The notes under the pieces are model-generated. The model saw only the letters and a list, made by a program, of their open reading frames with translations, searched no databases and was not told the DNA's origin. A program made the translations under genes and the position numbers. From CAZHHH01 sp964532085 (GTDB taxonomy: Bacteria > Bacteroidota > Bacteroidia > Bacteroidales > Marinilabiliaceae), in assembly GCA_964532085.1 (NCBI GenBank), contig CAZHHH010000112.1, positions 1 to 8,861 of the forward strand: a stretch of 8,861 bases of DNA. Reading direction: 5' to 3'. Position 1 is the stretch's first letter. Each line of letters starts with the position of its first letter. This document shows positions 1-7,417 of the stretch, piece by piece.

Positions 1-35
1 CCAATGCGGAACTCAAGAAAATGACATTTACTTAA
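1..35 (+). CDS. possible 3' end of an unidentified + strand gene (partial)
   Basis: One + strand frame (codons from position 3) reads NAELKKMTFT and stops at TAA 33-35, just before the hairpin terminator at 38-68. A terminator that works in both directions suggests a convergent gene coming in from the left, and this frame would be its end. Only ten codons are visible, so no product can be named. The other two + strand frames either stop at 22-24 or run on antisense through sucB, which makes them less likely. This call rests on position alone. Confidence 0.25.
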   Translation, partial: NAELKKMTFT

Positions 36-37
36 AC

Positions 38-68
38 AAAAAGAGACTCCTTTATGAAGCCTCTTTTT
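38..68. terminator. bidirectional intrinsic terminator between sucB and a convergent neighbour
   Basis: The arms AAAAAGAGACT (38-48) and AGCCTCTTTTT (58-68) pair over 11 positions with one A/C mismatch, around a 9-nt loop (49-57). The A-run on one side and T-run on the other give a U-tract after the stem in both directions, as in bidirectional rho-independent terminators. On the minus strand it lies 22 bp past the sucB stop codon, so it should end the sucA-sucB transcript. The GC core of the stem is short, so its strength is uncertain. Confidence 0.7.
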
Positions 69-90
69 ATTTTGATTCTAATATTAGTTA

Positions 91-1323
91 TTATATCCCC
101 AAAAGCATCTCCTCTCCTGCTCTACCATCAAATAACATTGAAGAAGGGTTTTCAATCATATTCTTAACCTTAACTAAGAATCCGACAGAATCTTTTCCAT
201 CGATAATTCTATGGTCATAACTTAATGCAATATACATCATTGGTCTAATAACCACTTCACCATCAACAGCTACAGGACGTTGAATAATATTATGCATACC
301 AATAATTGCAGATTGTGGAGGATTAATCAACGGTGTGGACATCATAGAGCCAAAAGTACCGCCATTTGTGAGAGTGAATGTACCACCAGTCATCTCTTCC
401 AAAGAAATTCTTCCACTTCTTGCTTTTTCGGCTAATCGTTGAAGTTCTAACTCAATCTCTGCCAACGATAGCTCATCAACATTTCTAATAACAGGAACCA
501 TTAACCCTTTAGGAGACTGAACTGCAACAGCAATATCAACATAATTAAAACTAACAATCTCCTCACCATCAACCTGGCTATTAACCGATGGATGTTGTTT
601 CATAGCAATAGCTGATGCTTTTAAAAAGAATGGAATCAAACCGATTTTTGTTCCATATTTTTCAACAATTGCTTTTTCATATTTTCGTCTAAGAGCCATT
701 AAGTTACTCATATCAACCTCGTTAAAGGTTGTTAGCATAGCTGTTTCATTCTTTACTTGAACAAGTCGTTTACTCAACTGCCTTCTAAGCTGGCTCATTC
801 TTGTTTTCTCAACAATTCGCTCTTCTCGTTTTGGTTTAGAAATAAATTCACCACCTACTTGAATCGCTGCATCTATATCAGATGAAGTTAATTTACGGAG
901 ACCATTAATAACATCATCAATATTTATATTTTCAACCTCCATTTTTTTACGAGCCAATGGAGTTAATTTCACTTTTGAATCATCACTTTTTACACTCTCA
1001 GATTTTGGTGGAGCTACGTCTTCTTTCTTCTCTTCAACAGCATCATCAACATCTATAATAATATCCTCTTCAGCATCGGGCACTTCAACTGATGTATCTA
1101 TTTTACAAGCAACAGAATTTACCATTACGGTATCACCCTCTTCAATTAACAACTCAATTTTACCAGACTCTGGAGCTATCAAAGATAAAGTAGCTTTATC
1201 TGATTCAATCTCTGCCAACTCTTGATTCCTTCTTACTAAATCACCGGAGGCAACAAGCCAAGTTGCCAATTCAACTTCTGAAATTGATTCTCCTGGTGTA
1301 GGTACTTTTACTTCAACTATCAT
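91..1323 (-). CDS. sucB: dihydrolipoyllysine-residue succinyltransferase, E2 of 2-oxoglutarate dehydrogenase (SucB/OdhB)
   Basis: E2 core of the 2-oxoglutarate dehydrogenase complex: it moves the succinyl group from E1 through its lipoyl arm to CoA, giving succinyl-CoA in the TCA cycle (cytoplasm). The 410 residues are close to the usual E2 length. An N-terminal lipoyl domain (about 1-77) carries the lipoylation lysine K43 in EIESDKATL. An unusually acidic linker (about 79-117) follows, then a peripheral-subunit-binding domain (about 118-154) beginning LTPLARKKM. The catalytic acyltransferase domain (about 172-410) holds GGTFTLTNGGTFGS (313-326) and the active-site motif SYDHRIIDG with H371 and D375. 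Succinyl rather than acetyl specificity is inferred from the sucA gene 39 bp upstream; the two genes look cotranscribed. The binding domain lacks the usual GTGxxGR stretch. The ATG at 1323 is the natural start, since the lipoyl fold begins at residue 2. No Shine-Dalgarno is visible, as is usual in Bacteroidota. Confidence 0.95.
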   Translation of the reverse strand: MIVEVKVPTPGESISEVELATWLVASGDLVRRNQELAEIESDKATLSLIAPESGKIELLIEEGDTVMVNSVACKIDTSVEVPDAEEDIIIDVDDAVEEKKEDVAPPKSESVKSDDSKVKLTPLARKKMEVENINIDDVINGLRKLTSSDIDAAIQVGGEFISKPKREERIVEKTRMSQLRRQLSKRLVQVKNETAMLTTFNEVDMSNLMALRRKYEKAIVEKYGTKIGLIPFFLKASAIAMKQHPSVNSQVDGEEIVSFNYVDIAVAVQSPKGLMVPVIRNVDELSLAEIELELQRLAEKARSGRISLEEMTGGTFTLTNGGTFGSMMSTPLINPPQSAIIGMHNIIQRPVAVDGEVVIRPMMYIALSYDHRIIDGKDSVGFLVKVKNMIENPSSMLFDGRAGEEMLLGI

Positions 1324-1362
1324 AGTAATAACTTTTCTTAGTAAATAATTAAATAGATAAAA

Positions 1363-4182
1363 TCAAATTGAGAACCTTGATGGATTACTCAAATAATAAT
1401 GTTGTTTTAAGACTTCATCTCTACTCTTGCCTTCAACACAATTAAGATTACAATAAGGTAATTTCTTTTCACAATGACAAGCTTTAAATACCTTACCTAT
1501 TATCTCATCTTGACCAACTGTATGCAATCCAGACAGTCCTGTAGCCGGACTTGCACTTGCTAATCGTGCAACAGGTACAATGTGATGTTCAGGCATCATA
1601 CTTCTTATATAATTCCAAGGCCCCATATTCTCAGGCTCTTCCTGTACCCAAAGAGTAAGAATAACTTTTGGATACTTTGCAATTATTTTATTGATTTCAT
1701 CTTTTGGGAATGGATGTAATTGCTCAACTCTAACAATTGCAATGTTTCTAGCATCCAGTTCCTCTTTACGAGCTAATAAATCGTAATATATCTTACCACT
1801 ACAAAATACGAGACGAGTAACCTCATTAACTTCCACATTAGTATCATCAATAACTGGCTCAAAACTACCTGACTCAAGTTCCGCAACATCTGATATACAT
1901 TTTGGATGACGCAATAAACTTTTTGGAGTAAAAATAACCATCGGTATTCTAAAACCACTTTTCAGATGATCTCTAAGTGCGTGAAAAAGATTAGCAGGAG
2001 TAGTAAAATTCATTACTTTCATATTATTTCGAGCCGAAAGTGCTAAGAAACGCTCAATTCTACCACTAGAATGCTCTGGTCCCTGCCCCTCATAGCCGTG
2101 AGGTAGATAAAGAACAAGACCATTAGATAATCCCCACTTCTCCTCAGCAGATGATATATATTGGTCAACAATAACCTGTGCAACATTATAAAAGTCACCA
2201 AATTGTGCTTCCCAAATTGTTAAACCATCAGGTACACCAATTGCGTAACCATATTCAAAGCCCATAATTCCATATTCAGAAAGTGGTGAATTATAAGCAT
2301 TAAATTTTGCATTAAAACCTTCCCCATCACGTAAAGGCATATATCTCTCTTGCACATCTTCCATAGCAAAACTTGCGTGACGATGAGCAAATGTACCTCT
2401 TTCCGCATCTTGCCCACTCAGTCGAATTGGATGTCCGTCTTCCAAAAGAGTTGCATAACTCAAAAGTTCAGCCATAGCCCAATCTACTTTTGATTTATCA
2501 TACATCTTTTGCCTGTCGCCTAATATTCTATATACACGAGAGAAAAACTTCTTATCTTCAGGAAGTGTATTTACCTGTTTCCAAAGTCTATCTAAAACAG
2601 ATTTTTCAACACCAGTTACGGCTCTATCATTAAAATTCTCTCGATTTGGAAAATTAAAAGGCTCCCATAAATCTGGCAACAGTTTATCTATAGATATTTT
2701 CTCCATACCTTTAGAAACCTCAAGTTCCTCTTCTAAATAATCTTCAAACTTATGTATATAATCAATGGATTCTGACTTGCTCAAAACTCCCTCTTTAATA
2801 AGTTGTGATGCATAAATCTGCAACGGAGTTGGGTGTTTAGCAATTGCTTTATATAAAATAGGCTGTGTAAATCTAGGTTCATCTCCCTCATTATGTCCAT
2901 ATTTTCTATAACCCAAAATATCAATAAACACATCAGTTTTGAAAATTTGACGATACTCCATAGCCAACTCAAAAACATAAGCTATTGCTTCTGCGTCATC
3001 ACCATTAACGTGAAAAACAGGATTATGAGTAACTTTTGCAACATCAGTACTATAAGTACTTGAGCGCGATTCAATATAGTTTGTAGTAAACCCAACTTGA
3101 TTATTTACTACAACGTGAATTGTACCACCTGTTTTATATCCATCAAGCTTTGCCATTTGAACCACCTCATACACAACACCCTGCGAAGCTATAGCTGAAT
3201 CTCCGTGGATAATAACTGGAACAACCTGATTTTCATCATTATTATATGTATGCTCAATTCGTGAACGGGCTAAACCGGTAGCTATGGGCGTTACAGCCTC
3301 TAAGTGTGACGGATTTGGAAGAAGTGCTAAACGTACATTTTTACCATCTTCTAGTTCAATCGTTTTATCATATCCTAAATGATATTTCACATCGCCTAAA
3401 GAGATGTCGTCATCATACTCTTGAGCAACAAACTCTTGGAACACATTACGGAATGGCTTTCCTAAAATATTTGTCAAAACATTTAATCGCCCACGATGTG
3501 CCATACCTATCACAAACTCCTTTACACCAAGCGAAGAACCTTTTTTAATTATGGAATTTAATCCTACAATTAAGGTCTCACCACCTTCAAGAGAAAAGCG
3601 TTTTTGACCAACAAATTTCTTATGGACAAAATCTTCAAATCCAACAGCTTTTTTCAACTGATAAAAAATATCTTTCTTATACTCAGCTGAATAAACTGCC
3701 TTATTTTTAGATGATTCCATCTTCTCTTTTAACCAAGAAACAACTTCAGGCTTTCTTATATATAAATACTCAACACCAACAGACTCGCAGTAAGTCTCGT
3801 CTAAATGAGCAATTATATCACGCAAAGTTGATGGACCAATACCAACTTGTGAGCCAGCCTGAAACACTGTATCTAAATCAGATTCAGCTAGTCCAAAATT
3901 TTCAATATCCAAAGTAGGGAAATATTGACGGCGTGCTCTAACAGGATTAGTTTTGGTAAATAAATGTCCTCGCTGACGGTAACCGTGAATTAAGTTTATA
4001 ACATTAAACTCTTTATCAACAATATGGCCAGGAGAAGAGTGAAAGTGCTTCAAAGCAAAATCAAAACCTTTAAAAAAATCAGCAAAACTAGAATCAACCG
4101 AGTCTGGATTTTCTAAATATTGATTATACAAAGACTCAATAGAGGCAATTTCACTGTTTCCAACAAAAGAGAAGTCCTTCAT
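1363..4182 (-). CDS. sucA: 2-oxoglutarate dehydrogenase E1 component (SucA/OdhA)
   Basis: Thiamine-diphosphate-dependent E1 that decarboxylates 2-oxoglutarate and succinylates the lipoyl group of E2. The 939 residues match the usual length. Parts in order: the short E1o N-terminal segment (about 6-44, with DSVDSSFADFF); the dehydrogenase domain (about 170-490) with GMAHRGRLNVL (226-236), YHLG (267-270) and NPSHLEAV (290-297); the ThDP/Mg site from HGDSAIASQG (326-335) to VVVNNQVGFTT (357-367); the transketolase-like pyrimidine domain (about 566-758) with RLSGQDAERGTFAHRHA, IWEAQFGDF and PHGYEGQGPEHSS (694-706); and a C-terminal domain to about 900. The histidines of the GMAHRGR, YHLG and GPEH motifs, typical of E1o active sites, are present. 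After about 900 comes an extra tail of roughly 38 residues with four cysteines (902, 904, 911, 915). It is the first gene of an operon with sucB; the only start considered is ATG 4182, which sits behind an A/T-rich leader and gives an intact N-terminal segment. Confidence 0.97.
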   Translation of the reverse strand: MKDFSFVGNSEIASIESLYNQYLENPDSVDSSFADFFKGFDFALKHFHSSPGHIVDKEFNVINLIHGYRQRGHLFTKTNPVRARRQYFPTLDIENFGLAESDLDTVFQAGSQVGIGPSTLRDIIAHLDETYCESVGVEYLYIRKPEVVSWLKEKMESSKNKAVYSAEYKKDIFYQLKKAVGFEDFVHKKFVGQKRFSLEGGETLIVGLNSIIKKGSSLGVKEFVIGMAHRGRLNVLTNILGKPFRNVFQEFVAQEYDDDISLGDVKYHLGYDKTIELEDGKNVRLALLPNPSHLEAVTPIATGLARSRIEHTYNNDENQVVPVIIHGDSAIASQGVVYEVVQMAKLDGYKTGGTIHVVVNNQVGFTTNYIESRSSTYSTDVAKVTHNPVFHVNGDDAEAIAYVFELAMEYRQIFKTDVFIDILGYRKYGHNEGDEPRFTQPILYKAIAKHPTPLQIYASQLIKEGVLSKSESIDYIHKFEDYLEEELEVSKGMEKISIDKLLPDLWEPFNFPNRENFNDRAVTGVEKSVLDRLWKQVNTLPEDKKFFSRVYRILGDRQKMYDKSKVDWAMAELLSYATLLEDGHPIRLSGQDAERGTFAHRHASFAMEDVQERYMPLRDGEGFNAKFNAYNSPLSEYGIMGFEYGYAIGVPDGLTIWEAQFGDFYNVAQVIVDQYISSAEEKWGLSNGLVLYLPHGYEGQGPEHSSGRIERFLALSARNNMKVMNFTTPANLFHALRDHLKSGFRIPMVIFTPKSLLRHPKCISDVAELESGSFEPVIDDTNVEVNEVTRLVFCSGKIYYDLLARKEELDARNIAIVRVEQLHPFPKDEINKIIAKYPKVILTLWVQEEPENMGPWNYIRSMMPEHHIVPVARLASASPATGLSGLHTVGQDEIIGKVFKACHCEKKLPYCNLNCVEGKSRDEVLKQHYYLSNPSRFSI

Positions 4183-4374
4183 ATTTATATTAAAATTTTA
4201 AATAAAATATTCAAAGCATTAAAAATTTAAAGCATATATAAAGTTATTAACAAAAAATAACGATACAAGTTCGATAATATCTATACTTTTATCTAAAAAT
4301 AGCTTTTAAGTTGAATTTTTCTATTTTTTTGAAGATAAAATGCTATTTTTAAGATGAATTTTAACAAATAAATT
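4183..4374. promoter_or_regulatory. AT-rich divergent intergenic region between sucA and the AddB-like gene
   Basis: These 192 bp separate two divergently transcribed genes, so promoters for both should lie here; this is inferred from position. I found no convincing Bacteroidota promoter (TTG, about 20 nt, TAnnTTTG) on either strand. Near matches such as TATTTTTA at 4344-4351 (+) lack a properly spaced upstream TTG. In such AT-rich DNA near matches are expected by chance. No tRNA, small RNA or extra coding sequence is apparent. It contains the 16-bp imperfect direct repeat annotated separately. Confidence 0.45.
4304..4362. repeat. pair of 16-bp imperfect direct repeats upstream of the AddB-like gene
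   Basis: TTTTAAGTTGAATTTT at 4304-4319 recurs as TTTTAAGATGAATTTT at 4347-4362, 15 of 16 bases identical and 43 bp apart. The second copy ends 12 bp before the ATG at 4375. The spacing is about four helical turns, which could suit a dimeric regulator, but the sequence is low in complexity and the match may be chance. Confidence 0.4.
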
Positions 4375-7266
4375 ATGAATAACTTTCTAAAAAGCATAGT
4401 AGAGTACCATTTAGATAATTTCCCCAATGAATTGGATAAATTTTGTTTTGTATTTCCAAGTCAGCGAGCATCACATTTTTTTAAAAACGAACTCAAAAGT
4501 TTGGTTAAAAAGCCTATTTGGTCACCTGATATTATGACTATTAGCGAGTTCTTCAACACATATAATCCCACTCCTATAAGTGATAATATCACTTTAATAT
4601 TTAAACTTCATCAAGTTTATAAGGAAGTTATAAATAGTGAAATAACAATTGATGAATTCATCGATTTAGGAGATATTTTTATAAAAGATTTTAATGATAT
4701 TGACAACTATCTTGTTGATGCAAAAATGCTTATGAGCAATATTCACGACATTAAAGAGATAGAGAATGATTTCAGCTATTTAACAAAAGAACAAATTGAA
4801 GTCATAACAAACTTTTGGGACACATTTAATACTGCAAATATCTCTTCACATCAAGAGAGTTTTATAGACCTTTGGAAAAAAATGCCTGAGCTATATACCA
4901 AATTTAGAGCTTTATTAAAATCTGAGGGTTTAGCTTATCAAGGTATGGTTGCAAGAGAGTTGGCAGAGAAAACAATTAAAGATAAACTAATAGAAACTGA
5001 TTATAAGACAATAGTTTTTGCTGGTTTTAATGCCCTTAATAAATGTGAGAAAGAGATCTTTAATCAACTTTCAAAACAGAATAAAGCTACTTTCTTTTGG
5101 GACTATCCACGATGGATTGCACCTACAACAAATCTAGCTAGTCACGAAGAATTTCCGCACGAAGCATATAAATTTATGCAATATAATTTGGAAAACTTCC
5201 CATCGCCAAGAGATTGGGACAATCCATTCAATGATGATTTCCCTGACATAACAATAGCTGCAGCTTCAAATGAGTTGGAGCAATCATCAATTACATATGA
5301 TTTTTTAGAAACAGAGAATTTTAGTGATACAGATGAGAAAACAGGGGTTATATTAGCTGATGAAAATATGCTTCTGCCTGTTTTATATTCAATTCCGTCG
5401 AAATATAAATCAATAAATATCACTTTAGGTTATCCGTTAAAAAACACGCCAGCCTTTGCATTGATAGATATTTTACTCTCTTTACAAAACAATACTAGAG
5501 TTACAAAAGAGGGAAAAGTGTGGTTTTATCATAAAGATGTTACAGCTGTTTTAAGACATCAATATATAAACTTGATTTTAGGCGAAGAAGCACATAAAAG
5601 TATTGATAAATTAATAAAACAGAAGCAGATTTTTGTTCCTAAATCAAATTTTGAAGATTCGGAAATGATGCAAACTATTTTTTCTAAAATAGAAACCACA
5701 AGCGATTTAGAAGAATATTTGCATAACATATTAATGCTTATATATAAAGAGATAGAAAGTGAAGAAGAGGTTAATATTGAACAAGAATTTATCTATTTTC
5801 TATATACAACAATAAAGAGATTGTCAGATATTTTATCTGAATTAGAACAAAGACCATCGCCCGAAACGTGGCAATCACTGTTTAAGAAAATTATTTTCAA
5901 ACAGTCTGTTCCATTCAAGGGCGAACCGCTAAAAGGTTTGCAAATAATGGGAATTTTAGAGTCTCGAGCAATTGATTTTGAAAATTTGATTATTTTAGGA
6001 TTAACAGAGGGAGTTTTTCCTAAAAAAAATCCTCCAATGACATTTATCCCCTTTAATTTAAGAAAGGGATATGAGCTACCAACCATTGATAATCAAGATT
6101 CTATATTTGCATACTATTTTTATAGATTGATACATCGTGCAAAAAATATTAAGTTAATTTACACTACAAATAAAGCTCTTACAGAGGAGAGTGAAATGAG
6201 TAGATTTTTACAACAATTAGTATATGAATATCCAGGCAAGATAATTCAACAAAGTGCATTACAGCAAATTAATATTCAAGAGAGAAGAGAATTAATAGCA
6301 GAGAAAAACGATAAAGTACAAGAGATTTTAGACGATTGGAAAAATGGCGATAAAAAGCTATCGCCATCAGCTCTAAGTGAATATCTACTTTGTCCACTAA
6401 AGTTTTATTATAAATATATACTAAAAATTTCCGAATCTGAAGAGCTTGAAGAAGATTTATCTGGTAGAGTATTTGGAAATATATTTCACGAAGTTATTCA
6501 AAATATTTTTGAAGATTTTATCGGCAAAGAGGTTACAAAAGAAGACATTTATAGAATCATCAAAGATAAAGAGAATATAAAAATAAAATTGCAAGAAGCC
6601 TTTGATAAGGAGTTTAAAACAGACACAAGTACGCGAAAATTATATCAAGACTTGCAAGGGAAAAACATTCTTGTATTTGAAATTATCTTTAAATATATAA
6701 TTCAGCTATTAAAAATTGAAGCCAATCGTGCTCCTTTCACAATTATTGGACTTGAAAAAGAGGTAAAAGCAACTGTAGATACCAATTTTGGAACAATACA
6801 TTTAGGAGGAAAAATAGATAGAGTAGATAAAAAAGGTAAAGAGATAATTATTGCAGATTACAAAACTGGAAGAGCAGAAAATAGCTTTATAAAAATTGAG
6901 GATTTATTTAATCAAAAAACCCACGATAAAACAAAGGCTATTTTCCAAACCTTACTATACTCTTATATCTTAGACAACTCTGAATATAAAAATCAGCCTA
7001 TAAATCCAAATATAATACCTTTAAGAAGTATATATAACCCTGATTTCAAAGCAGATATTATCCAAAAGAAAAATACACGAGATAAAGGTCAGCCTATTTA
7101 TTACTCAAATGAGGAGATAAAAAAAGAGTTTACCAGCGAGTTCTTAAATACTATTAATGAACTTTTTAACCCTGAAATATCTTTTAAACAGACTGAGGTT
7201 TTAAATAATTGCAAATATTGTCCGTATAAAGCTCACTGTTATAAATTTGGTAAGGAAAACGATTAA
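4375..7266 (+). CDS. AddB-like PD-(D/E)XK nuclease with inactive helicase fold and Fe-S cysteines
   Basis: Large (963 aa) cytoplasmic DNA-repair protein resembling AddB, the partner of the AddA helicase-nuclease in end resection and Chi-dependent recombination. The N-terminal part has the family's opening FVFPSQRASHFF (25-36) where helicases carry their first motif, but no GxGKT/S Walker A, so ATP hydrolysis by this subunit is unlikely. A helicase-like core motif, LESRAIDFENLIILGLTEGV (528-547), lies mid-protein. The C-terminal nuclease domain (about 661-957) starts LSPSALSEYLLCPLKFYY and has H705 in GNIFHEV, D815 in GGKIDRVD, D828 and K830 in IADYKTG, and Q858 in FQTLLYSY, so the catalytic set looks complete. 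Cysteine 673 with C946, C949 and C955 (CxxCx5C) matches the AddB 4Fe-4S staple. It is divergent from sucA; no AddA gene is visible. The gene symbol is withheld because Bacteroidota members are only distant relatives of classical AddB. Confidence 0.88.
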   Translation: MNNFLKSIVEYHLDNFPNELDKFCFVFPSQRASHFFKNELKSLVKKPIWSPDIMTISEFFNTYNPTPISDNITLIFKLHQVYKEVINSEITIDEFIDLGDIFIKDFNDIDNYLVDAKMLMSNIHDIKEIENDFSYLTKEQIEVITNFWDTFNTANISSHQESFIDLWKKMPELYTKFRALLKSEGLAYQGMVARELAEKTIKDKLIETDYKTIVFAGFNALNKCEKEIFNQLSKQNKATFFWDYPRWIAPTTNLASHEEFPHEAYKFMQYNLENFPSPRDWDNPFNDDFPDITIAAASNELEQSSITYDFLETENFSDTDEKTGVILADENMLLPVLYSIPSKYKSINITLGYPLKNTPAFALIDILLSLQNNTRVTKEGKVWFYHKDVTAVLRHQYINLILGEEAHKSIDKLIKQKQIFVPKSNFEDSEMMQTIFSKIETTSDLEEYLHNILMLIYKEIESEEEVNIEQEFIYFLYTTIKRLSDILSELEQRPSPETWQSLFKKIIFKQSVPFKGEPLKGLQIMGILESRAIDFENLIILGLTEGVFPKKNPPMTFIPFNLRKGYELPTIDNQDSIFAYYFYRLIHRAKNIKLIYTTNKALTEESEMSRFLQQLVYEYPGKIIQQSALQQINIQERRELIAEKNDKVQEILDDWKNGDKKLSPSALSEYLLCPLKFYYKYILKISESEELEEDLSGRVFGNIFHEVIQNIFEDFIGKEVTKEDIYRIIKDKENIKIKLQEAFDKEFKTDTSTRKLYQDLQGKNILVFEIIFKYIIQLLKIEANRAPFTIIGLEKEVKATVDTNFGTIHLGGKIDRVDKKGKEIIIADYKTGRAENSFIKIEDLFNQKTHDKTKAIFQTLLYSYILDNSEYKNQPINPNIIPLRSIYNPDFKADIIQKKNTRDKGQPIYYSNEEIKKEFTSEFLNTINELFNPEISFKQTEVLNNCKYCPYKAHCYKFGKEND

Positions 7267-7268
7267 AT

Positions 7269-7314
7269 ATTTAGGACGATTACGTAGGGGCATCCCTACG
7301 TGGTCGTCCTAAAT
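7269..7314 (+). repeat. 46-nt palindromic (REP-like) hairpin at the edge of the assembly gap
   Basis: Arms of 21 nt (7269-7289 and 7294-7314) flank a GCAT loop. Nineteen positions pair as Watson-Crick; the other two (TT at 7280-7281 opposite GG at 7302-7303) become U-G wobbles in RNA from the + strand, giving an unbroken 21-bp stem. In minus-strand RNA the same positions are A/C mismatches. It begins two bases after the stop codon of the AddB-like gene and has about 48% G+C, well above its surroundings. It may act as a terminator or mRNA-protecting structure, though no long T-run is visible before the sequence breaks off. Its look and its place at an assembly break suggest a dispersed palindromic repeat. 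The element may continue into the gap. Confidence 0.7.
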
Positions 7315-7414
7315 NNNNNNNNNNNNNNNNNNNNNNNNNNNNNNNNNNNNNNNNNNNNNNNNNNNNNNNNNNNNNNNNNNNNNNNNNNNNNNNNNNNNNN
7401 NNNNNNNNNNNNNN
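7315..7414. other. assembly gap of exactly 100 N
   Basis: One hundred consecutive N separate the hairpin from the end of trmD. A round 100 is the conventional placeholder for a scaffold gap of unknown length, so the real distance, and whether other genes lie here, cannot be known. The join between the left and right parts of this window depends on scaffolding and should be treated as provisional. Confidence 0.97.
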
Positions 7415-7417
7415 ATT

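Noticed and set aside
3306..3917. Two + strand open frames (3306-3548 and 3711-3917) as antisense genes inside sucA
   Set aside because: They lie opposite highly conserved E1 sequence, show no recognisable domain, and have composition expected of shadow frames.
5142..6086. Minus-strand open frames of 93 and 97 codons inside the nuclease gene
   Set aside because: They are antisense shadows of a well-supported 963-codon gene with no own start context or domain.
7269..7314. Hairpin as a CRISPR repeat or tRNA-like element
   Set aside because: There is only one copy and no spacer array, and the perfect stem with a 4-nt loop does not fit a cloverleaf.
7269..7314. Hairpin as an artefact of a contig folding back on itself
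   Set aside because: A fold-back would give identical arms; these differ at two positions, both as G-U compatible changes.
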